Of a stretch of 34,522 bases of DNA, positions 1 through 6,881 are shown in pieces. Numbering within the stretch: position 1 is the first letter of the stretch; the number at the start of each line of letters is the position of its first letter. The notes below the pieces were generated by a model. That model did no database searches. It was given only the letters and a program-made list of their open reading frames with translations, and had not been told where the DNA came from. The position numbers were made by a program, and so were the translations under genes. The stretch is from assembly GCA_002070215.1 (NCBI GenBank), contig MWCV01000025.1, positions 1 to 34,522 on the forward strand, written 5' to 3'. The DNA comes from Chloroflexi bacterium ADurb.Bin180. Lineage in GTDB: Bacteria > Chloroflexota > Anaerolineae > UBA2200.

Positions 1-1
1 C

Positions 2-118
2 GGCACTGGCGACGCGACGATCATGCTGGCGCAGCACCTGCACGATCGCGGCTGCCCGGCCGAGCTCGTCTATCTCGACCTCTCGCGCGCCTCGCGAATG
101 GTTTCGTCCTCACTTTGA
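2..118 (+). pseudogene. Stump of a class I SAM-dependent methyltransferase, cut at both ends
   Basis: The reading frame is open from the window edge and begins GTGDATIMLAQHL. This matches the glycine-rich SAM-binding motif I, with helix, of class I methyltransferases. About 20 residues later comes AELVYLDLSRASR, a typical motif II in which the acidic residue at the end of strand beta2 binds the SAM ribose. In the family the protein continues for over 100 residues. Here it runs into six unrelated residues (MVSSSL) and a TGA at 116-118, so the rest of the Rossmann fold is gone. The 5' part lies outside the window. The recognisable part ends near base 97, which marks the probable break or indel. 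Function is presumably lost; the substrate cannot be guessed. Confidence 0.6.
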
Positions 119-517
119 ACAACAGCGGCAAAAAGTGCTGGTTCTCTTTCCAGACGCACCCTGCCTCCTGGATTCCGGTCACAACGGTCTTGTTGGCAAG
201 AGTCCGCTTGGTGGCGGCAACAGCCTAAGCCTCGTTGCCCTCAACGGTCGCCCGCCTGACTCGGCGCATTGCACCGAATACCTGTCTGCTCCTCCATAGA
301 TTGGTCCATAGGCAGTGAGGACAAGGTCGAGCAGGGTGCGGCGAGGGCGGATTTGTCGGTCCTCTTGTCCTCCCTTCGAGAAAACAGCAATGAGGCCTCG
401 AGGCACTGCCGTCGGGGCGGCGCAGGTGCAAGGCGTACCTGCCTTATCATAGACACCAATGTGGTTGTGTCAACCTGACCGGGTGCGCGTTCTATCAAAT
501 GATAATGTCACCGAGCA
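119..517. other. Gene-poor, decayed stretch between the methyltransferase stump and the amylase promoter
   Basis: About 400 bases with only short, mutually overlapping frames on both strands. None has a ribosome-binding site, a recognisable domain or a plausible length. The only protein-like signal is a PIN-domain-style start motif at 440-475 (separate entry). The stretch looks like eroded coding DNA rather than a regulatory region. Confidence 0.5.
440..478 (+). pseudogene. Possible remnant of a PIN-domain (VapC-like) gene start
   Basis: The frame reads CLIIDTNVVVST followed by TGA. The segment IIDTNVVVS is the hallmark N-terminal strand of PIN-domain ribonucleases, whose Asp is the first metal ligand; intact genes read much like M-x-x-VIDTNVLVSAL. 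No start codon sits just before it and the frame closes three codons after the motif, so at most this is a relic. The match is nine residues long and could be chance. It gains some weight from lying in a stretch that also carries a broken methyltransferase gene. Confidence 0.3.
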
Positions 518-523
518 CGGGCG

Positions 524-551
524 TTGTGCCCGGCAAGATGTGAGCTATAAT
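524..551 (+). promoter_or_regulatory. Sigma-70-type promoter for the amylase-fold gene
   Basis: TTGTGC (524-529), a 16-bp spacer and a perfect TATAAT (546-551). The start of transcription would fall near 558, about 80 nt before the GTG start. A short inverted repeat CGGGC/GCCCG (518-522 and 528-532) overlaps the -35 box and could be an operator, but it is too short to be sure. Confidence 0.6.
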
Positions 552-554
552 GCG

Positions 555-572
555 GCCAGGCTTCCGCCTGGC
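555..572 (+). other. Leader hairpin at the predicted transcript start
   Basis: GCCAGGC (555-561), loop TTCC, GCCTGGC (566-572): a perfect 7-bp stem with a 4-nt loop. It falls at the very 5' end of the predicted mRNA of the amylase-fold gene. It may stabilise the transcript; no T-tract follows, so it is not a terminator. Confidence 0.4.
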
Positions 573-636
573 CCGGCGGTAAAGGGAATGAGCCGGACTC
601 GCAGGCAGGGAGGGCTCACTGACAAAGGAGGCACGA

Positions 637-3600
637 GTGCCGACAGAGGGATACGCCACGATGGAGTTCCACGTTTCACGCCAGGCTCGTGACCTCTACT
701 CGTTTGATCAAAGCCTGTTCTCGTTGAGCGGCAACGTCGTGCTGGCCAATTTCCTCGCGGCACGCAACTTTGCGCAAAAGATGAACGAGCGGCGGGACCT
801 GGTCCATTTTCCCGAGCGCGCGGTGCGTTCGGGCCAGATCAACGCCATGGGCCTGATTGACGAGATCCTGCACTATGTGGTGGGACTCTACCGCCAGCAG
901 AAGAACCCCGCAGTTATGCAGCAGGCCCTCCAGTTCCTCGACAGCCGGCTGGGCCAAGAGGAGGTGGAGCGAGTGCTGCGCGAATTCGCTGCCGAGTTCC
1001 CTCCGCTGACCGTCTACCGGCGCCAGGTCCCGCTTGACGACTATTTGCACGGCCAAACTGCCGGCGTGCCCAACCGGCAGCTCTTGCTGGAGGAGCTGTC
1101 GCTGCTCTGGCTGGCCAACTCGAACCCTGCCTTCTCTCCTTATGCCGAGCTGTTTGACGACGCCTCCCTCGAAAAGGAAACTGGCTATCGCTCGCTCATC
1201 GCTGCCCTGGGCCAGTTCTTTGAGCAGCAGCCGGGCTTTGGTCCCAACAATCTCCCTCTCATCGAGATGCTGCGTGAGCCGGCAGTGGCCGTGCCGCACT
1301 CGCTCACGGGACAATTGGAGTACATTCGGGAAAAGTGGGGTCAGCTTCTCGGGGGGCTGCGGTTTCGCTTGCTGAGCGGACTGGACCTGGTGGCCGAGGA
1401 AGAAAAGATGCGCCTGTGGGGAGGAGGCGGTCCTGGACCGGGGCCGATCCTCGCCTACGAGTTCTCAACGCAGCAACGCGAAGAGCCGGAACAGTACAGC
1501 CCCGACAAGGACTGGATGCCCCGCGCGGTGCTGATGGCCAAGAGCACCTACGTATGGCTGGACCAGCTCTCGAAAAAGTACCAGCGGCCGGTGAAGCGCC
1601 TGGACCAGATACCCGATGAGGAGCTGGACACACTGGCCAGGTGGGGTTTCACCGGGCTGTGGCTGATCGGCCTGTGGGAACGGAGCAAAGCCTCGCGGCG
1701 CATCAAGCAACTGTGCGGCAAGGCCGATGCGGTCGCCTCAGCCTACTCGCTGCTGGATTATCGCATCGCCGACGACCTGGGCGGCGAGCCGGCCTTTGAG
1801 AACCTGCGCGCCAGGGCACGTCAGAGGGGGCTGCGCCTGGCAGGCGACATGGTACCCAACCACGTGGGGATTGACTCTCCCTGGGTGGTGGAGCACCCGG
1901 ACTGGTTCATCGCCCGTGATGACTGCCCCTTCCCTTCCTACACGTTCAACGGAGAGGATCTCTCGTCTGATGGGCGAGTCGAGATCCATCTGGAGGATCA
2001 CTACTACGACCATACCGATGCCGCGGTGGTATTCAAGCGGCTGGACAGAGCCAGCGGCCACACGACCTACATCTACCACGGCAACGATGGTACGAGCATG
2101 CCCTGGAACGATACGGCGCAGCTCAACTACCTGAATCCCCGGGTGCGCGAGGCGGTGATTCAGACCATACTCCACGTGGCGCACCGCTTCCCCATCATCC
2201 GCTTTGACGCGGCCATGACCTTGAGCAAGAAACACTACCAGCGACTGTGGTTCCCCGAGCCGGGCACGGGCGGCGCCATTCCCACTCGGTCAGAATATGC
2301 ACTGACCCGCCAGCAGTTCGATGCAGCCATGCCGCAAGAGTTTTGGCGCGAAGTGGTGGACCGGGTCGCGCAGGAAGCTCCAGACACACTGCTGCTGGCC
2401 GAGGCCTTCTGGCTAATGGAAGGCTACTTTGTCCGCACACTGGGCATGCACCGCGTCTACAACAGTGCCTTCATGCACATGCTCAAAGCGGAAGACAACG
2501 CCAACTACCGCACCACGATCAAGAACGTGCTCGAGTTCGATCCGGAGATCCTCAAGCGGTTCGTCAACTTTATGAACAACCCGGATGAAGAGACGGCCGT
2601 TGCCCAGTTCGGCAAGGATGACAAGTACTTTGGCGTCTGCACGATGATGGTGACCATGCCGGGTCTGCCGATGTTCGGTCACGGCCAGATCGAGGGGTTC
2701 ACCGAAAAGTACGGCATGGAGTACCGCCGTGCCTACTGGGACGAGCAGCCTGACCCGCACCTCTTGTGGCGGCACGAACGGGAGCTCTTCCCGCTGCTGC
2801 ATCACCGCTACCTGTTCGCCCAGGTCAAGGACTTTTACCTCTATGACTTTTATGCCCCGCAGGGCCACGTCAATGAGGATGTCTTTGCTTACTCTAACCG
2901 TGCCGCCGGCGAGCGAGCGCTCGTGGTCTATCACAATCGCTTTGCCAGCGCGACGGGGTGGATCGGCAAGTCAGTGGCCTATCTCGACAAAGCCAGTGGC
3001 AACAAGGTGCAGAAGAGCCTGGGAGAGGGCCTCGGCCTGCAGAACCAGGACGACTACTTCTGCATCTTCCGCGACCAGGTCAGTGGGCTGGAATACGTTC
3101 GCAGCAGCCGCGAGCTGCACGAAAAGGGACTGTACGTCGAGCTGGGCGCCTACAAGCGCCACGTGTTCCTCGACTGGCGGGAGGTCAAGGACAACGAGTG
3201 GCACCACTATGCCCATCTGGCGGCCTATCTCGATGGCCGCGGTGTGCCCAGCATCGACGAGGCATTGAAGGAGACGTTCCTGCTGCCCATTCATCAGGCC
3301 TTTAAGGAGCTGGCTAACCCAACCAGTTTCCGCCGTCTTCGCCGGGCCCGTGTTTCCGGGACGGAGAAGCAGGTCGACAAGGCGCTGATCGCAGACATCG
3401 AGCACAAGGTTCGCGAACTACTGCGTCAGGCCAGCCGGTTTGCCGGAGTGGCGGACGATTCGGCGGCCCTGGCCGGTGAGATGAGCCGCGAGCTGCAGAC
3501 GATACTGCGCCTGAGTGCGGCCGACAGCAAGCCAACACCCAGAGGGCAACGGACCTGGGAGCGCGATGTTCTGCTGCGCCTGGACGGGGAGTGGGAGTGG

Positions 3601-4176
3601 TATTGTCTGCTCGGCTGGTGGTGCGTGCACTCGCTGGGCAAGATCGTCACGCGCGAGGGTTATGAGGCGCAGAGCCGGAGCTGGCTGGATGAGTGGCTGC
3701 TGGGCAAGGTGCTCGGCGGCGTGCTCCAGGATCTGGGGCTGGAGGAAAAGCTGGCCTGGCGCGGCGTAGCGGTGATCAAACTGGCTACCAGCCACCAGCG
3801 TCTGCTCGTGTCGGGAGAGCCGGATTCACCGGCCCCGTCTGCGCGGGGCGGTTCGGCCCGCGGCTATCAGGTGCTGACCGAGCTGCTGAAGGACGATGAA
3901 GTGCAGCAGTTCCTCGGCGTGAACCGCTATCGCGACGTGCTCTGGTTCAATAAAGAGGCTTTTGAGGATCTGCTGTGGTGGCTGCTGCTGGCGGCGGTTG
4001 TTGACCTCCGCTCGCGGACAGATGCCCCTGGTGGCCAGTTGGCACTGGGGCACGCTCATGCCGCGGTCGCGCGGCTCCTGGCCGAAGCGGAAGCGTCTGG
4101 CTACCAGTTGGAGGAGCTGCTGCGCCGGCTGCAGTCAGAAGAGCCGCGGGCAGCGAGACGGTCGGCCAGGCCCTGA
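637..4176 (+). CDS. Very large alpha-amylase-fold (GH13-like) protein, 1179 residues
   Basis: A cytoplasmic (no signal peptide) protein with a GH13-type barrel at roughly residues 330-780. Visible conserved regions: region I DMVPNH (404-409), region II IIRFDAA with Arg522 and the nucleophile Asp524, region III LLLAEAF with the acid/base Glu589, and region IV FMNNPDE with the transition-state Asp650. The barrel active site therefore looks complete for the catalytic triad, but the His that normally precedes the region IV Asp is replaced (NNPDE instead of HD). The ~330-residue N-terminal and ~400-residue C-terminal parts are predicted mostly helical and I do not recognise them. The protein is about twice the usual amylase length. 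The GTG start is chosen because AAAGGAGG (624-631) lies 5 nt upstream; ATG 661 is the alternative. Substrate is unknown; storage glucan or oligosaccharide rearrangement is plausible inference. Confidence 0.85.
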   Translation: MPTEGYATMEFHVSRQARDLYSFDQSLFSLSGNVVLANFLAARNFAQKMNERRDLVHFPERAVRSGQINAMGLIDEILHYVVGLYRQQKNPAVMQQALQFLDSRLGQEEVERVLREFAAEFPPLTVYRRQVPLDDYLHGQTAGVPNRQLLLEELSLLWLANSNPAFSPYAELFDDASLEKETGYRSLIAALGQFFEQQPGFGPNNLPLIEMLREPAVAVPHSLTGQLEYIREKWGQLLGGLRFRLLSGLDLVAEEEKMRLWGGGGPGPGPILAYEFSTQQREEPEQYSPDKDWMPRAVLMAKSTYVWLDQLSKKYQRPVKRLDQIPDEELDTLARWGFTGLWLIGLWERSKASRRIKQLCGKADAVASAYSLLDYRIADDLGGEPAFENLRARARQRGLRLAGDMVPNHVGIDSPWVVEHPDWFIARDDCPFPSYTFNGEDLSSDGRVEIHLEDHYYDHTDAAVVFKRLDRASGHTTYIYHGNDGTSMPWNDTAQLNYLNPRVREAVIQTILHVAHRFPIIRFDAAMTLSKKHYQRLWFPEPGTGGAIPTRSEYALTRQQFDAAMPQEFWREVVDRVAQEAPDTLLLAEAFWLMEGYFVRTLGMHRVYNSAFMHMLKAEDNANYRTTIKNVLEFDPEILKRFVNFMNNPDEETAVAQFGKDDKYFGVCTMMVTMPGLPMFGHGQIEGFTEKYGMEYRRAYWDEQPDPHLLWRHERELFPLLHHRYLFAQVKDFYLYDFYAPQGHVNEDVFAYSNRAAGERALVVYHNRFASATGWIGKSVAYLDKASGNKVQKSLGEGLGLQNQDDYFCIFRDQVSGLEYVRSSRELHEKGLYVELGAYKRHVFLDWREVKDNEWHHYAHLAAYLDGRGVPSIDEALKETFLLPIHQAFKELANPTSFRRLRRARVSGTEKQVDKALIADIEHKVRELLRQASRFAGVADDSAALAGEMSRELQTILRLSAADSKPTPRGQRTWERDVLLRLDGEWEWYCLLGWWCVHSLGKIVTREGYEAQSRSWLDEWLLGKVLGGVLQDLGLEEKLAWRGVAVIKLATSHQRLLVSGEPDSPAPSARGGSARGYQVLTELLKDDEVQQFLGVNRYRDVLWFNKEAFEDLLWWLLLAAVVDLRSRTDAPGGQLALGHAHAAVARLLAEAEASGYQLEELLRRLQSEEPRAARRSARP

Positions 4177-4233
4177 GGCAAAGCAAGGGCCGGTTGACCT
4201 GGCCCTGCGTGTGGTCAGGGTGTGGGAGGTGTT

Positions 4234-4773
4234 ATGGGTCACCGAATCATCCAGATCAACCGGGCGCCAGTTCTCACGCTCTGGGCGGCGGTGGTGGCTG
4301 AAAGGCTGGGCTTTGACGAGCCAGCGGCGCTGACGCTCGGGCGCGCCCTGGCAGGCCTGAACGCCCAGGCAAAGGGCCAGCGCCTGGGGATCTTTCACCC
4401 GCGGGAGCACGGTGACGCAGCCGAGCGCTCCCGCGAGCCCCCTCCGGGGGAGGTGTTTGCGGTCGAGCTGCTGGGGCGCCAGGTGCCGGCGATGAACACG
4501 GAGGAGGGAGTGAGGGCAAGCGCAGGGGGCAAGCCGGCCGACCCGCAGAGCGTGCGCCGCTACCTCGAATCCAAGTTCGGCGCGGATCTGGCCAGCGCGC
4601 GTGAGGCAATGGAGGCTCTGGCCGGTTCTCTGGAACCGGCGGAGCTGGCAGTGAAGGCGTACCCTCTTTATGAGCAGTTCCGCCCCGTAGTGCCGCAGGG
4701 CACAAAGGGCTGGGGCAAAGAGGGCGAACTGGACCTCGACCTCTTGGCTTCACTGGCGCGTAGCAAATCGTGA
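4234..4773 (+). CDS. Conserved-looking unknown protein, 179 residues
   Basis: Follows the amylase-fold gene by 57 bp on the same strand, so the two are probably co-transcribed. GGGAGG (4224-4229) lies 4 nt before this ATG; an in-frame GTG at 4222 would overlap that site and is less likely. The protein is soluble and has no signal peptide or membrane segment. It starts HRIIQINRAPVLTLWAAVVA, followed by an Ala/Leu-rich helical stretch (ERLGFDEPAALTLGRALAGL). A middle part reads as beta strands (VFAVELLGRQVPAM) and the C-terminal ~70 residues as helical, starting SVRRYLESKFG. I recognise no domain. A 6-bp inverted repeat, AGGGCC/GGCCCT (4186-4191 and 4201-4206), sits in the gap before it. Confidence 0.75.
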   Translation: MGHRIIQINRAPVLTLWAAVVAERLGFDEPAALTLGRALAGLNAQAKGQRLGIFHPREHGDAAERSREPPPGEVFAVELLGRQVPAMNTEEGVRASAGGKPADPQSVRRYLESKFGADLASAREAMEALAGSLEPAELAVKAYPLYEQFRPVVPQGTKGWGKEGELDLDLLASLARSKS

Positions 4774-4790
4774 GGCTTCTTTGCCTCACG
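4769..4790. terminator. Hairpin between convergent genes, probable bidirectional terminator
   Basis: CGTGAGGC (4769-4776), loop TTCTTT, GCCTCACG (4783-4790): a perfect 8-bp stem. The TGA of the plus-strand gene lies inside the left arm and the minus-strand gene ends at 4800. No clear T-tract follows on either side, so termination efficiency is uncertain. Confidence 0.5.
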
Positions 4791-4799
4791 GACGTCGTC

Positions 4800-5120
4800 T
4801 CAGGCAGTCCAGTGGCGATACAGCCAATTCGCGACTGAAAGCGCCGCTCCAGCAACGAACACCGCCGCGAACGCGATGAACCGGCAAAGCCACAGACCGT
4901 GGTAGGCCGCAACGGCAGGCAGGTGCGGCACATACTGCGTGTAGGCCACCAGATGGCCCATTATGAAGACGACTACTGCGACTGCCGCTACGACCAGCAG
5001 GACCCAGACAGGTGGTTTGCCAATGATGCGCAGCAGCTTGCGAAGAAGCAGCCCATACCACAGCATTGCGCCGGCTAGGAGAAACCATCCGATATCGCCA
5101 ATGATGACTTGGATTGGCAT
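4800..5120 (-). CDS. Small membrane protein, 106 residues, third gene of the roadblock unit
   Basis: Three clear hydrophobic segments: about residues 5-26 (VIIGDIGWFLLAGAMLWYG), 38-60 (VWVLLVVAAVAVVVFIMGHL) and 79-101 (FIAFAAVFVAGAALSVANWL). A basic loop (LLRKLLRIIGK) separates the first two. No catalytic motif is visible and I do not recognise the family. AAAGGAG before the ATG lies inside the end of the upstream gene, which stops only 3 nt earlier, so the two are translationally linked. It is the last gene of a minus-strand unit led by a roadblock/LC7 protein. A role as membrane anchor or sensor for that protein is inference. Confidence 0.7.
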   Translation of the reverse strand: MPIQVIIGDIGWFLLAGAMLWYGLLLRKLLRIIGKPPVWVLLVVAAVAVVVFIMGHLVAYTQYVPHLPAVAAYHGLWLCRFIAFAAVFVAGAALSVANWLYRHWTA

Positions 5121-5123
5121 GGT

Positions 5124-5486
5124 CTACTCGGCTCCTTTCATGATCTGCTCCGCGGTCTTTCTGAATACGTAGGCTCCCCGGAGACAGAGCACGCCGGACA
5201 CAAGGACCAGGGCATAGTTGACCCATTGCTCGGCGAGCGTGAGGCTCCCCCTCGTGGCATAGGCCAAGCCCTGCCAGATGGCATAAACCAGGATGCCCGA
5301 CGGTGCCAGCAGCAGGTACTGCCCGTTGGTTTTACGTCCAAATGTGGTTTCGTACCGAAGAGCGATCAGTCCGATCAGGAAGAAGCCGAACCAGACCAGT
5401 AGCCCGCCGACGACCGATAGCAGCGTCGTCAGGGGGAAGAACAGGAACCTGCCAAGACTCGACAGAGCCGCTTGTGCTTGTTGCAT
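5124..5486 (-). CDS. Small membrane protein, 120 residues, second gene of the roadblock unit
   Basis: The start is the ATG at 5486 because a perfect AAGGAGG (5497-5503) lies 10 nt upstream; a longer in-frame reading to 5543 has no such site and begins with a non-conserved-looking basic stretch. Hydrophobic segments lie at about residues 12-43 (a long one, starting FLFFPLTTLLSVVGGLLVWF), 56-76 (YLLLAPSGILVYAIWQGLAY) and 88-107 (YALVLVSGVLCLRGAYVF). The polar loop RYETTFGRKTNGQ sits between the first two, and the C-terminus is charged. No family is recognised. It lies between the roadblock gene (76 bp upstream) and the 106-residue membrane protein. Confidence 0.7.
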   Translation of the reverse strand: MQQAQAALSSLGRFLFFPLTTLLSVVGGLLVWFGFFLIGLIALRYETTFGRKTNGQYLLLAPSGILVYAIWQGLAYATRGSLTLAEQWVNYALVLVSGVLCLRGAYVFRKTAEQIMKGAE

Positions 5487-5562
5487 CGCTAAGAAACCTC
5501 CTTGCTCCGACGTGTGGCCATTTGATCTGCGCGGGGCGGGCATGCGCCTGACCGGCCCTGCG

Positions 5563-6168
5563 CTATGCGGGAACAGACAGTCTCCTCATCGCCTCTACCG
5601 CGCTCCTGGCCTTGGCCGACCCCACAAACACGGCGAAAGAGCTCTCCAACTGGGGTAGCACTGCCAACAGCTCTTCCCCGGTGAGTGTCTCAGCGGTATG
5701 CCCCTGCTTCTTGAGCAGGCCTTCCAACACTCGCTCCCCGGTAGGTCCCAGGACATCGCGTGCCACAGCGCTCAATGCCGTAACCGGGATGCCTTCCGTG
5801 GGCACCCTGGATGCAGGAGGGGCTGTGATCTTGAGCAGCGGTATGAGCGCCTTGGCGGCCGTCTCAGAGGTGAGGCTCAGCAAAGGGATGTTCACGGTGC
5901 GAACACAGACCATCACCAGGGCGCCCCTCGGCAGTCGTTTGATTAGCAGCCTGCCTTTGGCATAGAGAAGATCCAGATTGCTCACCCTGGCGTGTTTGGC
6001 AGTATGCAGAACGTCCAGCGTCTGGGTGATGGTCCGACACACGGTAGATAGCTGATGGGGGGCGATGGGATCGGTGAATGCGCTGGCGAGGACATCGCCT
6101 TCGTTGCTGCAGACGAATGCACCGAGTACCCCTGGCACATTGCTGATTCTCCTAAGGATGTCCTGCAT
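5563..6168 (-). CDS. Roadblock/LC7-domain protein with a C-terminal extension
   Basis: Residues ~1-105 have the roadblock/LC7 pattern: an N-terminal helix (MQDILRRISNVPGVLGAFVC), then SNEGDVLASAF, a long helix, a beta strand with LLYAKGRLLIKRLPRGALVM and a final helix (TAAKALIPLL). This family includes MglB-type regulators of Ras-like GTPases. After a short linker, residues ~125-200 form a second small helical domain (ARDVLGPTGERVLEGLLKKQ) that I do not recognise. The ATG at 6168 has AGAGAGG 8 nt upstream and starts right at the domain. A longer frame with ATG at 6249 exists, but that ATG coincides with a candidate -10 box. No Ras-like GTPase gene is in the window. It heads a minus-strand unit with two membrane proteins. 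Confidence 0.75.
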   Translation of the reverse strand: MQDILRRISNVPGVLGAFVCSNEGDVLASAFTDPIAPHQLSTVCRTITQTLDVLHTAKHARVSNLDLLYAKGRLLIKRLPRGALVMVCVRTVNIPLLSLTSETAAKALIPLLKITAPPASRVPTEGIPVTALSAVARDVLGPTGERVLEGLLKKQGHTAETLTGEELLAVLPQLESSFAVFVGSAKARSAVEAMRRLSVPA

Positions 6169-6244
6169 TTGGCCGTCCTCTCTGTGATCGAGAAGGGCTT
6201 GGATCTCAGGCGCCGCTGCGCGGCTCTCTTCTTGGTCTGGTGAA

Positions 6245-6273
6245 AGCATACACAAGAACTGCCAAAGATGCAA
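6245..6273 (-). promoter_or_regulatory. Candidate promoter for the roadblock unit
   Basis: On the minus strand, TTGCAT (6268-6273), a 17-bp spacer and TATGCT (6245-6250). Transcription would start near 6238, about 70 nt before the ATG at 6168. If real, it excludes the longer protein start at 6249. Confidence 0.4.
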
Positions 6274-6461
6274 ATTGGTTGCAGAATAGACGCGAGTTAG
6301 TTGCAGCCAGGGCGGCAATGGTCTGTCTGTACTGCGGGCTGCCTCGACAGAGGCGGTTTGACAATGGCCAGGTGCAAAGATAGAATCGAGATGGGCTGAT
6401 TCAGGTCACTGCGCAGGAAGCACACCTGACCAGGCAGCCCTTCTCGCCTGCCTCCCTTTCC

Positions 6462-6881
6462 GGTTCCACCTCAAGGACTCATCCGGACCAGAGCGGCACG
6501 TACGACGATAACGATGAGGCCAGGAAGGATACCATCGCGAACCTGGACCGGCTCTACGCTCTGCAGGAGATGATGTATGGCCAGAGGAGGAAGGCCCTGC
6601 AGAGCGTTCTTCAGAGTATGGACATAGCCGGGAAGGACGGGACGATCAAACGGGTAGTTGGTGCGTTCAACCCGCAGGGTGTTCAAGTACACGGGTTCAA
6701 GGTGCCGAGTGCCGACGAGCTGGCTCGCGACTAGCTTGCTCCCTGGTACGCAATGCCCGCCAACAACAAGTGGTATCGCACCCTGGCTGTGTCAACGATT
6801 CTGGTCAATACGCTGGACGAGATGGACCTGCGTTGCCCTGACCCCGCAAGTCCCACAAGATCAACAAGGCGGTGCCGATTG
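6462..6881 (+). pseudogene. Broken polyphosphate kinase 2 (PPK2) gene with its middle deleted
   Basis: The first part (about 6477-6731) reads through DRLYALQEMMYGQRRKAL, then the Walker A region MDIAGKDGTIKRVVGAFNPQ and FKVPSADELARD, all diagnostic of PPK2-family polyphosphate kinases. It then meets TAG (6732-6734). Directly after, in the same frame, comes the family's C-terminal end: LAPWYAMPANNKWYRTLAV and ILVNTLDEMDLRCPDP. In intact PPK2 roughly 120 residues, including Walker B and the lid, lie between these parts, so an internal deletion has joined them. No start codon is seen. An adjacent frame upstream reads FRFHLKD (6458-6478), like the family's N-terminal LKD segment, which suggests a frameshift near 6478 too. 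The Gly usually before MD in Walker A is Ser. The boundaries given are approximate. Confidence 0.8.

Noticed and set aside
6471-6692. 73-residue minus-strand frame in the PPK2 stretch
   Set aside because: It is antisense to the recognisable PPK2 sequence and has no ribosome-binding site.
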